Shown piece by piece: positions 34,584 to 42,883 of a stretch of 47,632 bases of DNA. Numbering within the stretch: position 1 is the first letter of the stretch; each line of letters starts with the position of its first letter. Position numbers and translations under genes: made by a program. The notes below the pieces were generated by a model. The model was not told the DNA's origin and made no database searches. It saw only the letters and a program-made list of their open reading frames with translations. Source of the DNA: Desulfobulbaceae bacterium (GTDB taxonomy: Bacteria; Desulfobacterota; Desulfobulbia; Desulfobulbales; Desulfobulbaceae). The DNA lies in NCBI GenBank assembly GCA_012744275.1, contig JAAYIE010000048.1, positions 1-47,632 of the forward strand, given 5' to 3'.

Positions 34584-37091
34584 ATGCGCTTTTACCAGCC
34601 CCCTCAAATCAACACTATTCTGCACCCCGGTAATATTCTAGGCCGCTGGAGTATCGGTAAACACCTTGTTTTACTCGGTGCTGCAGTCATGATACCCATT
34701 CTTGCCATCTCCTTTTTCACAGTTTATAAAGTTGCATCAGGTTACCTGGTGGAGGCCTTTTCCAGGAATGCGCAAATGCGTGCATTGGCCCAGGCGAATG
34801 CTATTGGCAGATTGCTGGATGAAGCGCAATTCGAACTGGAATATCTGTCACGCAGTGAGCTCTCGGCGGATGTCTTGCGCGTTTATTTTAACCAGAAATC
34901 CTTGCAGGAACGGAATCGCTACAGTGAAGTGGCATTTCAGGGTATAGCTCCTGGCGAGCATTTTGTGCTGGTCAATACAGGGGAACTTTTTGTGCCTCTG
35001 AGTTCTGCGCAGGTGCATGCGGGTGGTGGCGCGGATGGTGTTTTTTCACAGGTCGATGGAGCGACCAGGCAGCCTGGACAGGCTGTGCAGGTGAGTGAGC
35101 CAGTGGAAGCCACGTATGCGGCCCTGGCCGTGCCTTCGGGAGTACGGAACGTGTCCGTGCATGTTATTCGCCTGACTGCACCAATTTTTAACGCAAAGAA
35201 TGAATATCGCGGGCAACTTGTTCTGTCTGTGAATCTCTTGGGCGTGCGTAATATTATTTCATTGCATACGTCTCCCCAGTCGCCCCTTTATTTGTTCCCA
35301 CAGGACAACAACCGCAAGCAAAGTTTTGTTTTCGACCCGGCTGGCTGGCTGCTCTTTGAATCTGAATCAGTGCAGGAGCAGCAGAAACCATTAGCGGTTG
35401 ATAAACTTCGGGTTGGCTTGCTGGGGGATGTTGGACGTCCGGGCTTTAAGGAGGCCTTTCGTCCTGCCTATGACTACAAGCTCTATTGGACATTGGTGAC
35501 TGAGGTTCAGTCAGGAAAGTCAGGTCAGCTCCAGACCTCCGGATTTTTTACGGAACCACAAAAAAAAGAACAATCCCTATTTTTGAGTTATGCGCCTATT
35601 ATATTTCAGGGTAATGGAGCTAGTAAAATTATTGGCGGAATAGGATGCTTCGATAGTAGCACGGTTCTGTATCAGGTAAATAATGCGATCATAAAAACGC
35701 TGTATTTATTGTTTTTGGTCAGTATTTTTATATTTGCTGTGTTGTTGTACTTTATTGGTCGACGTATAACCAGGAGCGTTAATGATCTTTCACGGTCGAT
35801 TGAAGAAAAAATTCAAACAGATGACCATAAACCTTTTGATTTTTATTCGTCTTACTCTGAGCTCAATCAATTTCCAAGGGCTATCAATATTCTTCTCCAT
35901 CAACTCTACATTGCACGTAGGGATGTGCTGCAGCATCAAGAGGTTGACGAAAGTGAACGGCTTCGTCAGATCGTGAGCCTTGAAAAGAAAATTGAAGCCA
36001 ACAGCGAGCTGGATCAGGAACTTTTGCGTAGCCCGTTGCATGGTATTGTTGGCGGTAGCCCCGCAATCGCGCAATTGCGGCAGCAGATTCACAAAGCTGC
36101 TGGAGTTCTGGCTGACGTCTTGATTATAGGGGAAACAGGGACTGGAAAAGAATTGACAGCCGGAGCAATCCATGCCTTGGGCTATCGTGCCAAGGGGCCT
36201 TTTATCTCCATCAGCTGCGGTGCCCTAGATGAAAATCTGCTGATGGATGCGCTTTTCGGTCATGTGAAAGGTGCTCACTCCGAGGCGCAATCCGACCGCA
36301 AAGGTGCTTTTCTTGCTGCCTCAGGCGGAACTCTGTTGCTCGACGAAATCGGTAACGCATCCACCCGGGTACAGCAGGCATTGTTACGCGCCCTTTCTGT
36401 ACGGCGTATCATACCCCTCGGCTCTGACCAGGAAGTTGCCTTTGACGCTCGTATTATTGCAGCTACTAACGTCGATCTACTACAAACAGCATCGGACAGC
36501 ACCTTTCGTGAAGATTTATATTACCGTTTGGCAGTCATTACGATCAACACTCCTCCCCTGCGCAATCGCATGGAAGACCTTCCTGTTTTGATTCGCTATT
36601 TTCTTGAAAAAGAGACAGAGCAGCCACAGGGTACAGCTATTGCTGTGAGCCGTGGGGCCTATGAAAAAATGCTGCGGCATGATTGGCCTGGCAATGTTCG
36701 CGAGTTGAAGAACTGTATCACCCGCTCACTTGCCTTTGTTGATGGCAATGTCCTCTTGGCCGAGCATATTCTCTTTAACGAACTTGTTTTTGACGCTTCT
36801 GATGCCGCAGTGCCGACAGCGAAAAAGCCTGGCCTGTCACAGCCATCTGGTCAGAAAAATGATGAAAATACGCGGCAGGAACTTGATTTGGAAGGGCTGA
36901 ACGAGCGACAGCAGGCGGTGTGGCCACTCATTGTTCGCAAGGGCAGCATCAGCCGTGGCGAATATCAGGAGGCCCTGGAAAATTCGATTTCAGTGCGAAC
37001 TGCTCAATACGATTTGTACGATCTTGTCAGTCGAGGGGTATTGGTCAAATCAGGCCGTGGTCCATCCTGCCGATATACGCTTGCTGAATGA
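34584..37091 (+). CDS. Membrane-anchored AAA+ sensor-regulator with altered GAFTGA
   Basis: An 835-residue protein with TM1 (about 27-49), a roughly 320-residue extracytoplasmic sensor domain resembling double Cache folds, TM2 (about 370-392), a HAMP-like linker and coiled coil (395-480), and an AAA+ domain of the sigma-54 activator family. Walker A GETGTGKE (516-523), Walker B LLLDEIG (584-590) and WPGNVRELKN (701-710) are intact. The sigma-54 contact loop GAFTGA is replaced by GAHSEA (563-568). There is no Fis-type helix-turn-helix; the tail (770-835) looks like a winged helix ending LVSRGVLVKSGRG. It is divergent from the TauE operon and probably regulates it, but perhaps not by the usual route. 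Confidence 0.85.
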   Translation: MRFYQPPQINTILHPGNILGRWSIGKHLVLLGAAVMIPILAISFFTVYKVASGYLVEAFSRNAQMRALAQANAIGRLLDEAQFELEYLSRSELSADVLRVYFNQKSLQERNRYSEVAFQGIAPGEHFVLVNTGELFVPLSSAQVHAGGGADGVFSQVDGATRQPGQAVQVSEPVEATYAALAVPSGVRNVSVHVIRLTAPIFNAKNEYRGQLVLSVNLLGVRNIISLHTSPQSPLYLFPQDNNRKQSFVFDPAGWLLFESESVQEQQKPLAVDKLRVGLLGDVGRPGFKEAFRPAYDYKLYWTLVTEVQSGKSGQLQTSGFFTEPQKKEQSLFLSYAPIIFQGNGASKIIGGIGCFDSSTVLYQVNNAIIKTLYLLFLVSIFIFAVLLYFIGRRITRSVNDLSRSIEEKIQTDDHKPFDFYSSYSELNQFPRAINILLHQLYIARRDVLQHQEVDESERLRQIVSLEKKIEANSELDQELLRSPLHGIVGGSPAIAQLRQQIHKAAGVLADVLIIGETGTGKELTAGAIHALGYRAKGPFISISCGALDENLLMDALFGHVKGAHSEAQSDRKGAFLAASGGTLLLDEIGNASTRVQQALLRALSVRRIIPLGSDQEVAFDARIIAATNVDLLQTASDSTFREDLYYRLAVITINTPPLRNRMEDLPVLIRYFLEKETEQPQGTAIAVSRGAYEKMLRHDWPGNVRELKNCITRSLAFVDGNVLLAEHILFNELVFDASDAAVPTAKKPGLSQPSGQKNDENTRQELDLEGLNERQQAVWPLIVRKGSISRGEYQEALENSISVRTAQYDLYDLVSRGVLVKSGRGPSCRYTLAE

Positions 37092-37237
37092 TTTCAGTTT
37101 CAGATCAAAGCTGGAGGCGCCAGGAAGATGATGCAAAAGCGGTTCAGGCCAGGATTGGCGATATGTGAAGACCATTCTTTGGCTGTCCGCAGAGAGTGCT
37201 TTGATCCGGACTTCGCAGTATAACTCCTGGGCAAACG

Positions 37238-37276
37238 AAAAACCCTGAACCAGCAATAGATTGGTTCAGGGTTTTT
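37238..37276. terminator. Bidirectional terminator
   Basis: A 15-bp stem (37238-37252 with 37262-37276) with A-rich and T-rich flanks and a 9-base loop separates the AAA+ gene from the convergent TauE operon 2. Confidence 0.9.
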
Positions 37277-37350
37277 TCTTCTGGCCAAGGTGGCTTATGT
37301 GCTCTCCTGCAGCAGTAAGGGGCAGAAGATTTTATGAGCCACGACTTGAA

Positions 37351-38064
37351 TTAATGATCGAGTTTGACGCCCAGAGATTCAAAAAGGTAGAGGATGCCGA
37401 AGCCGTACCAGCAGGTGTATATTACATAGAACACCAGGGCAAAGATAAGCAGCGGCAGATTCTGACGAACAGGCTTACGCTCTACCTGGTAGTAGTTATA
37501 TGAGGGCTCCAGTGCCTTACTGTTTACACTTTGGGTGGCGCTGAGCATTGCTGCCTTTTCACCACCACCTTTTTCAAAGGTTTTGCCCAGGGAAGCCAAG
37601 GTGTTATGCCAGGCGTATACCGCGCTTTTCTCGTTCAATGCCGGGTATTTGCTGGCGATAGCTTCACCCTGGTTCTGATACATAAAGTCAGCGTCATTCA
37701 AGGCTGCCTCCAGGAGTCTCCCGAAATCACCGCTGGTTTTGACCTGGGTATCTACAGCCGCGGCAGTAAAACCATTAGCGCTCAGCACCTGGGCTGCCTG
37801 CTGCGCCAGGACTGGGCTTTTGTAGTGGAGGTCCGCTTCAAAAGCCTGGCCTTCAAAGGTTTTTGCCCTTTCCCTTTCCTGGGGCACAAAGTAGGCGGAG
37901 TCTTTGGACAGGGAGTTAAAGAAGTTGTCCATAAAGGTCAGACCGTCGGTTTTGCTCCCAGGCTGCAAGTCTGGGTACAGGGGCATGAAGATCAAGACCA
38001 GAACGACAAAGAAAGTGGAGAGCAGAAAGATTGATCTGCTGCGGTATTGTTTGGTGGTGAGCAT
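37351..38064 (-). CDS. Two-helix membrane protein partner of TauE
   Basis: I do not recognise this 237-residue protein. It has an N-terminal helix (IFLLSTFFVVLVLIFMPLYP, about 12-31), a roughly 150-residue extracytoplasmic domain (DNFFNSLSKDSAYFVPQERE ... NTLASLGKTFEKGGG), and a C-terminal helix (LPLLIFALVFYVIYTCWYGF). Its ATG overlaps the stop of the TauE gene by one base (TAATG), showing translational coupling. A periplasmic component or sensor of the transporter is inferred. It is the last gene before a strong terminator. Confidence 0.75.
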   Translation of the reverse strand: MLTTKQYRSRSIFLLSTFFVVLVLIFMPLYPDLQPGSKTDGLTFMDNFFNSLSKDSAYFVPQERERAKTFEGQAFEADLHYKSPVLAQQAAQVLSANGFTAAAVDTQVKTSGDFGRLLEAALNDADFMYQNQGEAIASKYPALNEKSAVYAWHNTLASLGKTFEKGGGEKAAMLSATQSVNSKALEPSYNYYQVERKPVRQNLPLLIFALVFYVIYTCWYGFGILYLFESLGVKLDH

Positions 38065-39341
38065 TAGTGCACCTCCTCGGCTTTCAGCTGATTGAAGTTA
38101 GAGAAAAAACACCAGAAAACCCAAAGGGCGAAGGCGATGATGATCGCAAAAAAGACAACAGTACCAATAGTGTTGATGGTCGAAGTAAGAGAGGCGGGCA
38201 GGTTAATGTAGCCCATCTTTGCCAGCTTCTCGGGCAGGGCGGCCAAACGGTTAATGAAGCCTGCGGATACGGTCAGGGCGAAGAATCCGCGAATGGTCAT
38301 ACCCGGAACAACCTTGGTAACCAGGGAGCCAATCTGGATGCCGATGAGCGAGCCAAGCAGCATGCCCATGGCCAGGGTGTAGAAGATAAAACCGTACATG
38401 GCGTACTGGGTGATGGAACCATAGCCAGCGGTGAACACGATCTGGAAGATATCGGTGCCCACGGTGGTCATGGAGGATACGCCCAGGCCGTACACAAACA
38501 TGGGGAAGGTCAGAAAGCCACCGCCAACGCCCATGAGAGAGGCTGCGGTGCCGACGATGAAACCGCTGATGACCAGGAAGATCCAGGAAATGCGGCGGCC
38601 GCCAGGGGTGACGTTTTCGTCAAAGGTCAGCATAGGCGGCAGGTTGACGGATTGCAGTCTTTTGCCCATGGGCGGAATTTCTTCGGCAAAACGGGTGGCG
38701 CCTTCTTCCTTGACCGCTTGTTTGCCGCGCGCCTTTAAAAAGTCGTTGATGGCGAAAAAGGCAAGAAAGCCGAGAATAATAACGTAGATCAGGGTGATGA
38801 AGGTGTCGCTCAGTACCGGGTTCTTGTTGTAGAGCCAGCGGTTAAGGATACCACCCGCGGTTGAACCGACAATCGCGCCAATGAGGAAGGTGACTGCCAG
38901 GGAAACCGAGATGTTGCCGAGCTTGCGGTGGAGCACCGAACCCATGATCGCCTTGGCGAAGATATGGAACAGGTCGGTACCTACGGCAAGGATACCCTTT
39001 ACACCCGCGCTCATCAGGGCCGGAGCGATGATGAAGCCACCGCCAGCACCGATGCAGCCACTGATAAGGCCTGCGCAGAGGCCAACCACAATGGATGCCA
39101 GAAAGATAGTGTTGGTGTAGTGCGAGGGGCCGTACGCGGATTTACCGCCAAGAAAACCCGGCACGCTGCCATCGGCGGCAAAGGCCCAGAAACAGCCCGC
39201 AAACACGGGTATGAGCAGCAGGCCCAACACAAAGAGGCGTTTGCGACTCCTGAGGATGTTGGTAGACATCTCCAACTCCCAGCGCGCGTGATACTGCGCC
39301 CCTGTTAGCATGAACTTGTACAGATCTCGGAAGAATTGCAT
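38064..39341 (-). CDS. TauE/SafE-family transporter
   Basis: A 425-residue integral membrane protein, longer than usual because of a 65-residue N-terminal extension with an extra helix (RLFVLGLLLIPVFAGCFWAF) and a central cytosolic loop of about 60 residues. The two family motifs are AGLISGCIGAGGGFIIAP and GTAASLMGVGGGFLTFPMF, each followed by GTDLFH or GTDIFQ. It is clearly diverged from the transporter at 32808. It sits 36 bases after the receiver gene in an operon starting at a sigma-54-type promoter. Substrate unknown; sulfite, thiosulfate or an organosulfonate would fit a sulfate reducer. Confidence 0.92.
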   Translation of the reverse strand: MQFFRDLYKFMLTGAQYHARWELEMSTNILRSRKRLFVLGLLLIPVFAGCFWAFAADGSVPGFLGGKSAYGPSHYTNTIFLASIVVGLCAGLISGCIGAGGGFIIAPALMSAGVKGILAVGTDLFHIFAKAIMGSVLHRKLGNISVSLAVTFLIGAIVGSTAGGILNRWLYNKNPVLSDTFITLIYVIILGFLAFFAINDFLKARGKQAVKEEGATRFAEEIPPMGKRLQSVNLPPMLTFDENVTPGGRRISWIFLVISGFIVGTAASLMGVGGGFLTFPMFVYGLGVSSMTTVGTDIFQIVFTAGYGSITQYAMYGFIFYTLAMGMLLGSLIGIQIGSLVTKVVPGMTIRGFFALTVSAGFINRLAALPEKLAKMGYINLPASLTSTINTIGTVVFFAIIIAFALWVFWCFFSNFNQLKAEEVH

Positions 39342-39377
39342 GGTTTGCTCCTTTGTCGGTGGCTTTGTATAAACGGC

Positions 39378-39812
39378 TCAGCCCTTTGTGGGCCGTGCCA
39401 GATTGTTTTTGCTCTGCGCTGATTCTATTTTCTCCTGTTGAATCCGCTTGCGTTCATAAGCTGCGTCAAGTTTTTCCATGAGCGGTTCCATATCCATGGG
39501 CTTCATTAGATAATCAAAAGCACCGTACTTGATGCCATTAATACCGGACTCCACGGTGGCATGCCCGGTGAGCATGATCACCTCAGTCATAGGTGCAATG
39601 CGCTTGATCTCTCGCAGGGTTTCAATGCCGTCCTTGCCGGGCATTTTTACATCCAAAAGCACCACGTCATAGTGTTGTACGTTGATCATCTTCAGGGCGC
39701 TGTCGCCGTCCGGTGCGCTTTCACAGTTGACATCGCGCCGAATGAGTTGTTTGGTCGTAATTTCACGAAAATCTTCCTCGTCATCCACTATCAGTACGCT
39801 ATATCGTGCCAT
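39378..39812 (-). CDS. Stand-alone response regulator receiver
   Basis: A 144-residue CheY-like receiver with LIVDDEEDF pocket, phosphoacceptor Asp in VVLLDVKMPGKDG, Thr in MLTGHAT, Lys in YLMKPMD. A 25-residue charged tail follows, with no output domain. It overlaps the kinase stop by 14 bases (39799-39812), so the two are coupled. Confidence 0.92.
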   Translation of the reverse strand: MARYSVLIVDDEEDFREITTKQLIRRDVNCESAPDGDSALKMINVQHYDVVLLDVKMPGKDGIETLREIKRIAPMTEVIMLTGHATVESGINGIKYGAFDYLMKPMDMEPLMEKLDAAYERKRIQQEKIESAQSKNNLARPTKG

Positions 39813-40782
39813 TTTCTTGTCCTGTTTCTATGGTTGAGGTTATCGCCACAGTGTTGATGGGTATCTTCACGGTGAAGATTGCGCCTGTGCCATCGGATCT
39901 GTTCTGTGCTGTCAGAGCCCCTCCCAAGGACTGAACAATGCTCCGGCTGATAGCCAGGCCAAGTCCGGTACCTTCCCCCTTTTTCTTGGTGGTGAAAAAC
40001 GGATTCCAGATCGTGGTCAGCATCTGTGCCGGAATGCCGGGGCCGCTATCAATAATATCAATGCGAATTTGCCTGTCATCGCGGCTGGTCGAGATGCATA
40101 CTTTGCCATCTTGCGCCACCGCGTCGAGCGCGTTGTCCATCAGGTTGAGAACTACCTGCTGTAACCGATTACCTTCGGTCATGGTGGCGGGCAACCCGGG
40201 CTCAAGCTGCAGGACAAACTCAATATTGTTGTACAGTGCCTTTTTCTCCAGAAAAGACCGGGTTTCCTCCACCAGCTCGTTGACCTGCACACTTGTCTGC
40301 TCTCCATCCGTTTTCCGGGCAAAACCGAGCAGGCGGTGAGTAATTTTTGAGGCCCGGTTGACATGGTGTCTGATACCGATGCAAGCGTTTTTGTATTCCT
40401 CCAGATTTTTTACCTGGGCGGGGTCTTCGTCGCCAAGCAGTTCATGCATCCACCCTACATGTGACAGGATCATCTGCAGGGGATTGTTGATGTCATGGGT
40501 AATTCCTGCGGCAAGGCTACCAATGCTGGCCATTTTTTCAACATGGGCCATCTGTTCGTCCAACTTGATGGCGTCCTGGTCAGTTGCAGTAAAACGGGCC
40601 ACGAAAAAGCGGCTCAACCAGAATGAGGCGGCGCAGATTCCCACAGCAGCAAGGGCAAGCAGTGCTATTTGCCTGGAGCTCGGCAGGGATACAAGCGCCA
40701 TCAAGCCGATGGGCATGACGCCGCAGACGAAAAATGCTGCGGTGAGCAGTTGTCCGAGCTTTTTATGGTGCTCCTGATGCAT
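39799..40782 (-). CDS. Sensor histidine kinase with two TM helices
   Basis: A 327-residue kinase with two adjacent helices (about 12-33 and 39-60) joined by a very short loop, so it has no periplasmic sensor domain and must sense through the membrane, a partner (perhaps the transporter) or the cytosol. His96 is in GITHDINNPLQMI. The HATPase has LMDNALDAV, DSGPGIP and GTGLGLAIS. The ribosome site before the ATG at 40782 is weak. It is coupled to its receiver by a 14-base overlap and lies 26 bases after the MerR-like gene. Confidence 0.92.
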   Translation of the reverse strand: MHQEHHKKLGQLLTAAFFVCGVMPIGLMALVSLPSSRQIALLALAAVGICAASFWLSRFFVARFTATDQDAIKLDEQMAHVEKMASIGSLAAGITHDINNPLQMILSHVGWMHELLGDEDPAQVKNLEEYKNACIGIRHHVNRASKITHRLLGFARKTDGEQTSVQVNELVEETRSFLEKKALYNNIEFVLQLEPGLPATMTEGNRLQQVVLNLMDNALDAVAQDGKVCISTSRDDRQIRIDIIDSGPGIPAQMLTTIWNPFFTTKKKGEGTGLGLAISRSIVQSLGGALTAQNRSDGTGAIFTVKIPINTVAITSTIETGQENGTI

Positions 40783-40808
40783 GGTGTTTCCGCTTTATAC
40801 CAATTTTA

Positions 40809-41369
40809 TTACAAGCCCGCTGATTCCGATTCGACAACCTTGGCAGCAGGGTGCAGGCTCTGAATACAAACCTGGGGTGCGAGCAGGGGCCGCAGTCCGG
40901 CCAAAAGGGCCTCTGTTTCGTGGGCAGCGCCCAAAAGCACGATCCGGTCTGGCTCAAGAGTGATGATTTTCAATTCGGTGTGCTCTCCATGACGAATAAA
41001 ATCAACGATGAAATCCTCCTGATCCCGCAGGCGGTAAAGCAGGCGAATGACAGCGGCGGCCAGTTCTGGTGCCACCTGGTCGCGCAGACCGATAAAGAGG
41101 ATTTTTTTTCGACCGCCCTGCAGCAGTTGCTCGGGGATACGAATATTGTGGCTAAGAAGGTGTTCGATCAAATCCCGAGATTTAATCATCTTTTTGCCAC
41201 CCTGCTGTACTACTGGCACCAAGCCTTGGCGTACCCAGCCTTCGAAGCGTGCCTCCGACACAGAGCAGAGTGCCGCTGCCCGACCGGGGCTCAGATATTC
41301 GTGCTCTTGGGCTCTGGTTTTCGCTGATACCGGCTTGGGCATGGGCTTGATTTTCTGTTCGGTTCGCAT
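40809..41369 (-). CDS. MerR/excisionase-type DNA-binding protein with unknown C-domain
   Basis: A 186-residue protein. An N-terminal winged-helix of the helix-turn-helix-17/MerR type is read in EYLSPGRAAALCSVSEARF then EGWVRQGLVPVVQQGGKKM (about residues 24-62). The C-terminal half is an alpha/beta domain with alternating strands (KKILFIGLRDQ, FIVDFIRHG, RIVLLGAAHETEALL), receiver-like in shape but without the acidic pocket. It is the first gene of TauE operon 2. The ATG at 41369 is only about two bases from the predicted sigma-54 start site; ATG at 41342 would leave a 29-base leader. Likely a transcriptional regulator of the local promoters. Confidence 0.72.
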   Translation of the reverse strand: MRTEQKIKPMPKPVSAKTRAQEHEYLSPGRAAALCSVSEARFEGWVRQGLVPVVQQGGKKMIKSRDLIEHLLSHNIRIPEQLLQGGRKKILFIGLRDQVAPELAAAVIRLLYRLRDQEDFIVDFIRHGEHTELKIITLEPDRIVLLGAAHETEALLAGLRPLLAPQVCIQSLHPAAKVVESESAGL

Positions 41370-41381
41370 CCTTTATTTTTA

Positions 41382-41397
41382 TGCATGAACTGTGCCA
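41382..41397 (-). promoter_or_regulatory. Sigma-54-type promoter candidate, TauE operon 2
   Basis: The minus-strand sequence TGGCACAGTTCATGCA has a perfect -24 half (TGGCAC) and a -12 half ATGCA in place of TTGCA, with exact spacing. The predicted start is near 41371, immediately before the MerR-like gene. Confidence 0.65.
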
Positions 41398-41619
41398 TTT
41401 GTCGGCTTGGGTTGGCCTTTCTTCATTTATATTGTAAAAACAGCAAGAAAGATGGAGGAGCTTGTTGCGCTCTCCATGCTGGCATGCTACCTAATGGTGA
41501 CAGGTGTGGCGGAAGCTTGTTAACTTTAAGTGACAAAAGCGCAGATATCGATTTTGGTTATAAAAAGATTAACTATTTTTTAAGATGTGCAGCTGAGAAC
41601 AGTGTCTAAACTAGCGTAG

Positions 41620-41637
41620 TGTTACTAACAGGTAACA
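41620..41637. promoter_or_regulatory. Inverted repeat just upstream of NtrB-like gene
   Basis: TGTTAC-N6-GTAACA is a perfect 6-bp inverted repeat ending 14 bases before the ATG of the kinase at 41651. Its size and position suit an operator for a dimeric regulator such as the divergent MerR-like protein, or a leader hairpin by the ribosome site. Confidence 0.4.
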
Positions 41638-41650
41638 ACAAGGAGCAGGA

Positions 41651-42883
41651 ATGGAACAGAGAACCATTGCCATTCTGGAAAAGCAGCGACAAGACTTGGT
41701 CGTCCGGGTGCTGAAAAAGCACGAGGAGGCTGAAGCAGGTCGACTCCTCACCGAACGTATCCTTGCCGGGATTAGCGAGTTTTTTCTACTTTTTGATAAA
41801 GATTTCAATTTGCTGCAGGCAAACCATGGTTTTGTCCCGGGCCGGAAATACAATCCTTCTTCCCCAGATTCGGCCGACAAAGGCGATCTGAGCCTGCACC
41901 ATCTCTTTGCCCCTGAAGCTAGTAAGCGCATCCAGACGCAGCTGCAGGCCGGAGATACGAGCGAAATCGAAACAGAGCTGCAAGTGAACGATGCCGAGGT
42001 ACCGGTTCGACTGCGGCCACAGGTGCATCGCACCCCCGGAGGTAGTATTTTGTATATTCTGCTCTGCACCGACCTGAGCGAATTTTACCAGCTCATGGAA
42101 CGAATCAGGGAGGGGCAGAAACAGCTCATGCACTCAAGCCGCCTGGCCAGTTTGGGCGAGATGACCGCCGGCATCGGCCACGAGCTGACTCAGCCACTCA
42201 ACACCATTCTGCTGTTGGCAAGAAACGTCCTCAAGGTGCTGGACGCGCCATCAGATCAGCAGCACCTGATCCGTGAGAATCTGGAATTGATTGTGGACAG
42301 GGCCGAGCGTGCCGGGGCGATCATCACCACCATGCGCAGCTTTGGCCGCCGGGTAGAGGGAGATCTGGCCGTGGTTGACATCAATGCGCTGCTGCAGAAA
42401 ATTCTCCACTTTCTCTCCGGCCAATTGCGTATTCATGAGGTGGAGATTGTGCAGGACCTGGTGGATCAGGCCCTGCCGGTTTGGGCCATTGAGGTGCGTC
42501 TCGAACAGGTTTTTCTCAATCTGGTGCAGAATGCTGTTCAGGCCATGGGTGAGACAGAGCATCCATGCCTGCGCCTCGGCACCCGCCTGCAGGAGCGCCT
42601 GGATCTGCAGAGCATGCGCTACGAAACCTGCGTTGTGGTCCAGGTGCAGGACAATGGTGTTGGCATGGATGAAAAGCTGCAGAAAAAAATTTTCGATCCC
42701 TTTTTTACTACCCGGATCAACGGTGGCGGCATGGGGCTTGGCCTGGCCCTGGTGGACCGCATTGTCCGGGAATTTTCCGGTTTTATAGACATTGTCAGCA
42801 GCCCTGGCCAGGGTTCCTGCTTTTCTGTTTGGTTGCCGCTCCACGCCTCTGCATGCCAGGTCATGAAGGATAACCAGTCATGA
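41651..42883 (+). CDS. NtrB-like cytosolic sensor histidine kinase
   Basis: A 410-residue soluble kinase. A helical start (1-35) is followed by a PAS-like domain (about 35-140; FFLLFDKDFNLLQANHGF), then the dimerisation domain with His177 in GIGHELTQPLNTI, and an HATPase with LVQNAVQAM, DNGVGMD and GMGLGLALVD. The HELTQPL motif places it with NtrB/DctB-type kinases that partner sigma-54 activators. Ribosome site AAGGAG. Its stop overlaps the activator start by four bases (ATGA). Confidence 0.93.
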   Translation: MEQRTIAILEKQRQDLVVRVLKKHEEAEAGRLLTERILAGISEFFLLFDKDFNLLQANHGFVPGRKYNPSSPDSADKGDLSLHHLFAPEASKRIQTQLQAGDTSEIETELQVNDAEVPVRLRPQVHRTPGGSILYILLCTDLSEFYQLMERIREGQKQLMHSSRLASLGEMTAGIGHELTQPLNTILLLARNVLKVLDAPSDQQHLIRENLELIVDRAERAGAIITTMRSFGRRVEGDLAVVDINALLQKILHFLSGQLRIHEVEIVQDLVDQALPVWAIEVRLEQVFLNLVQNAVQAMGETEHPCLRLGTRLQERLDLQSMRYETCVVVQVQDNGVGMDEKLQKKIFDPFFTTRINGGGMGLGLALVDRIVREFSGFIDIVSSPGQGSCFSVWLPLHASACQVMKDNQS

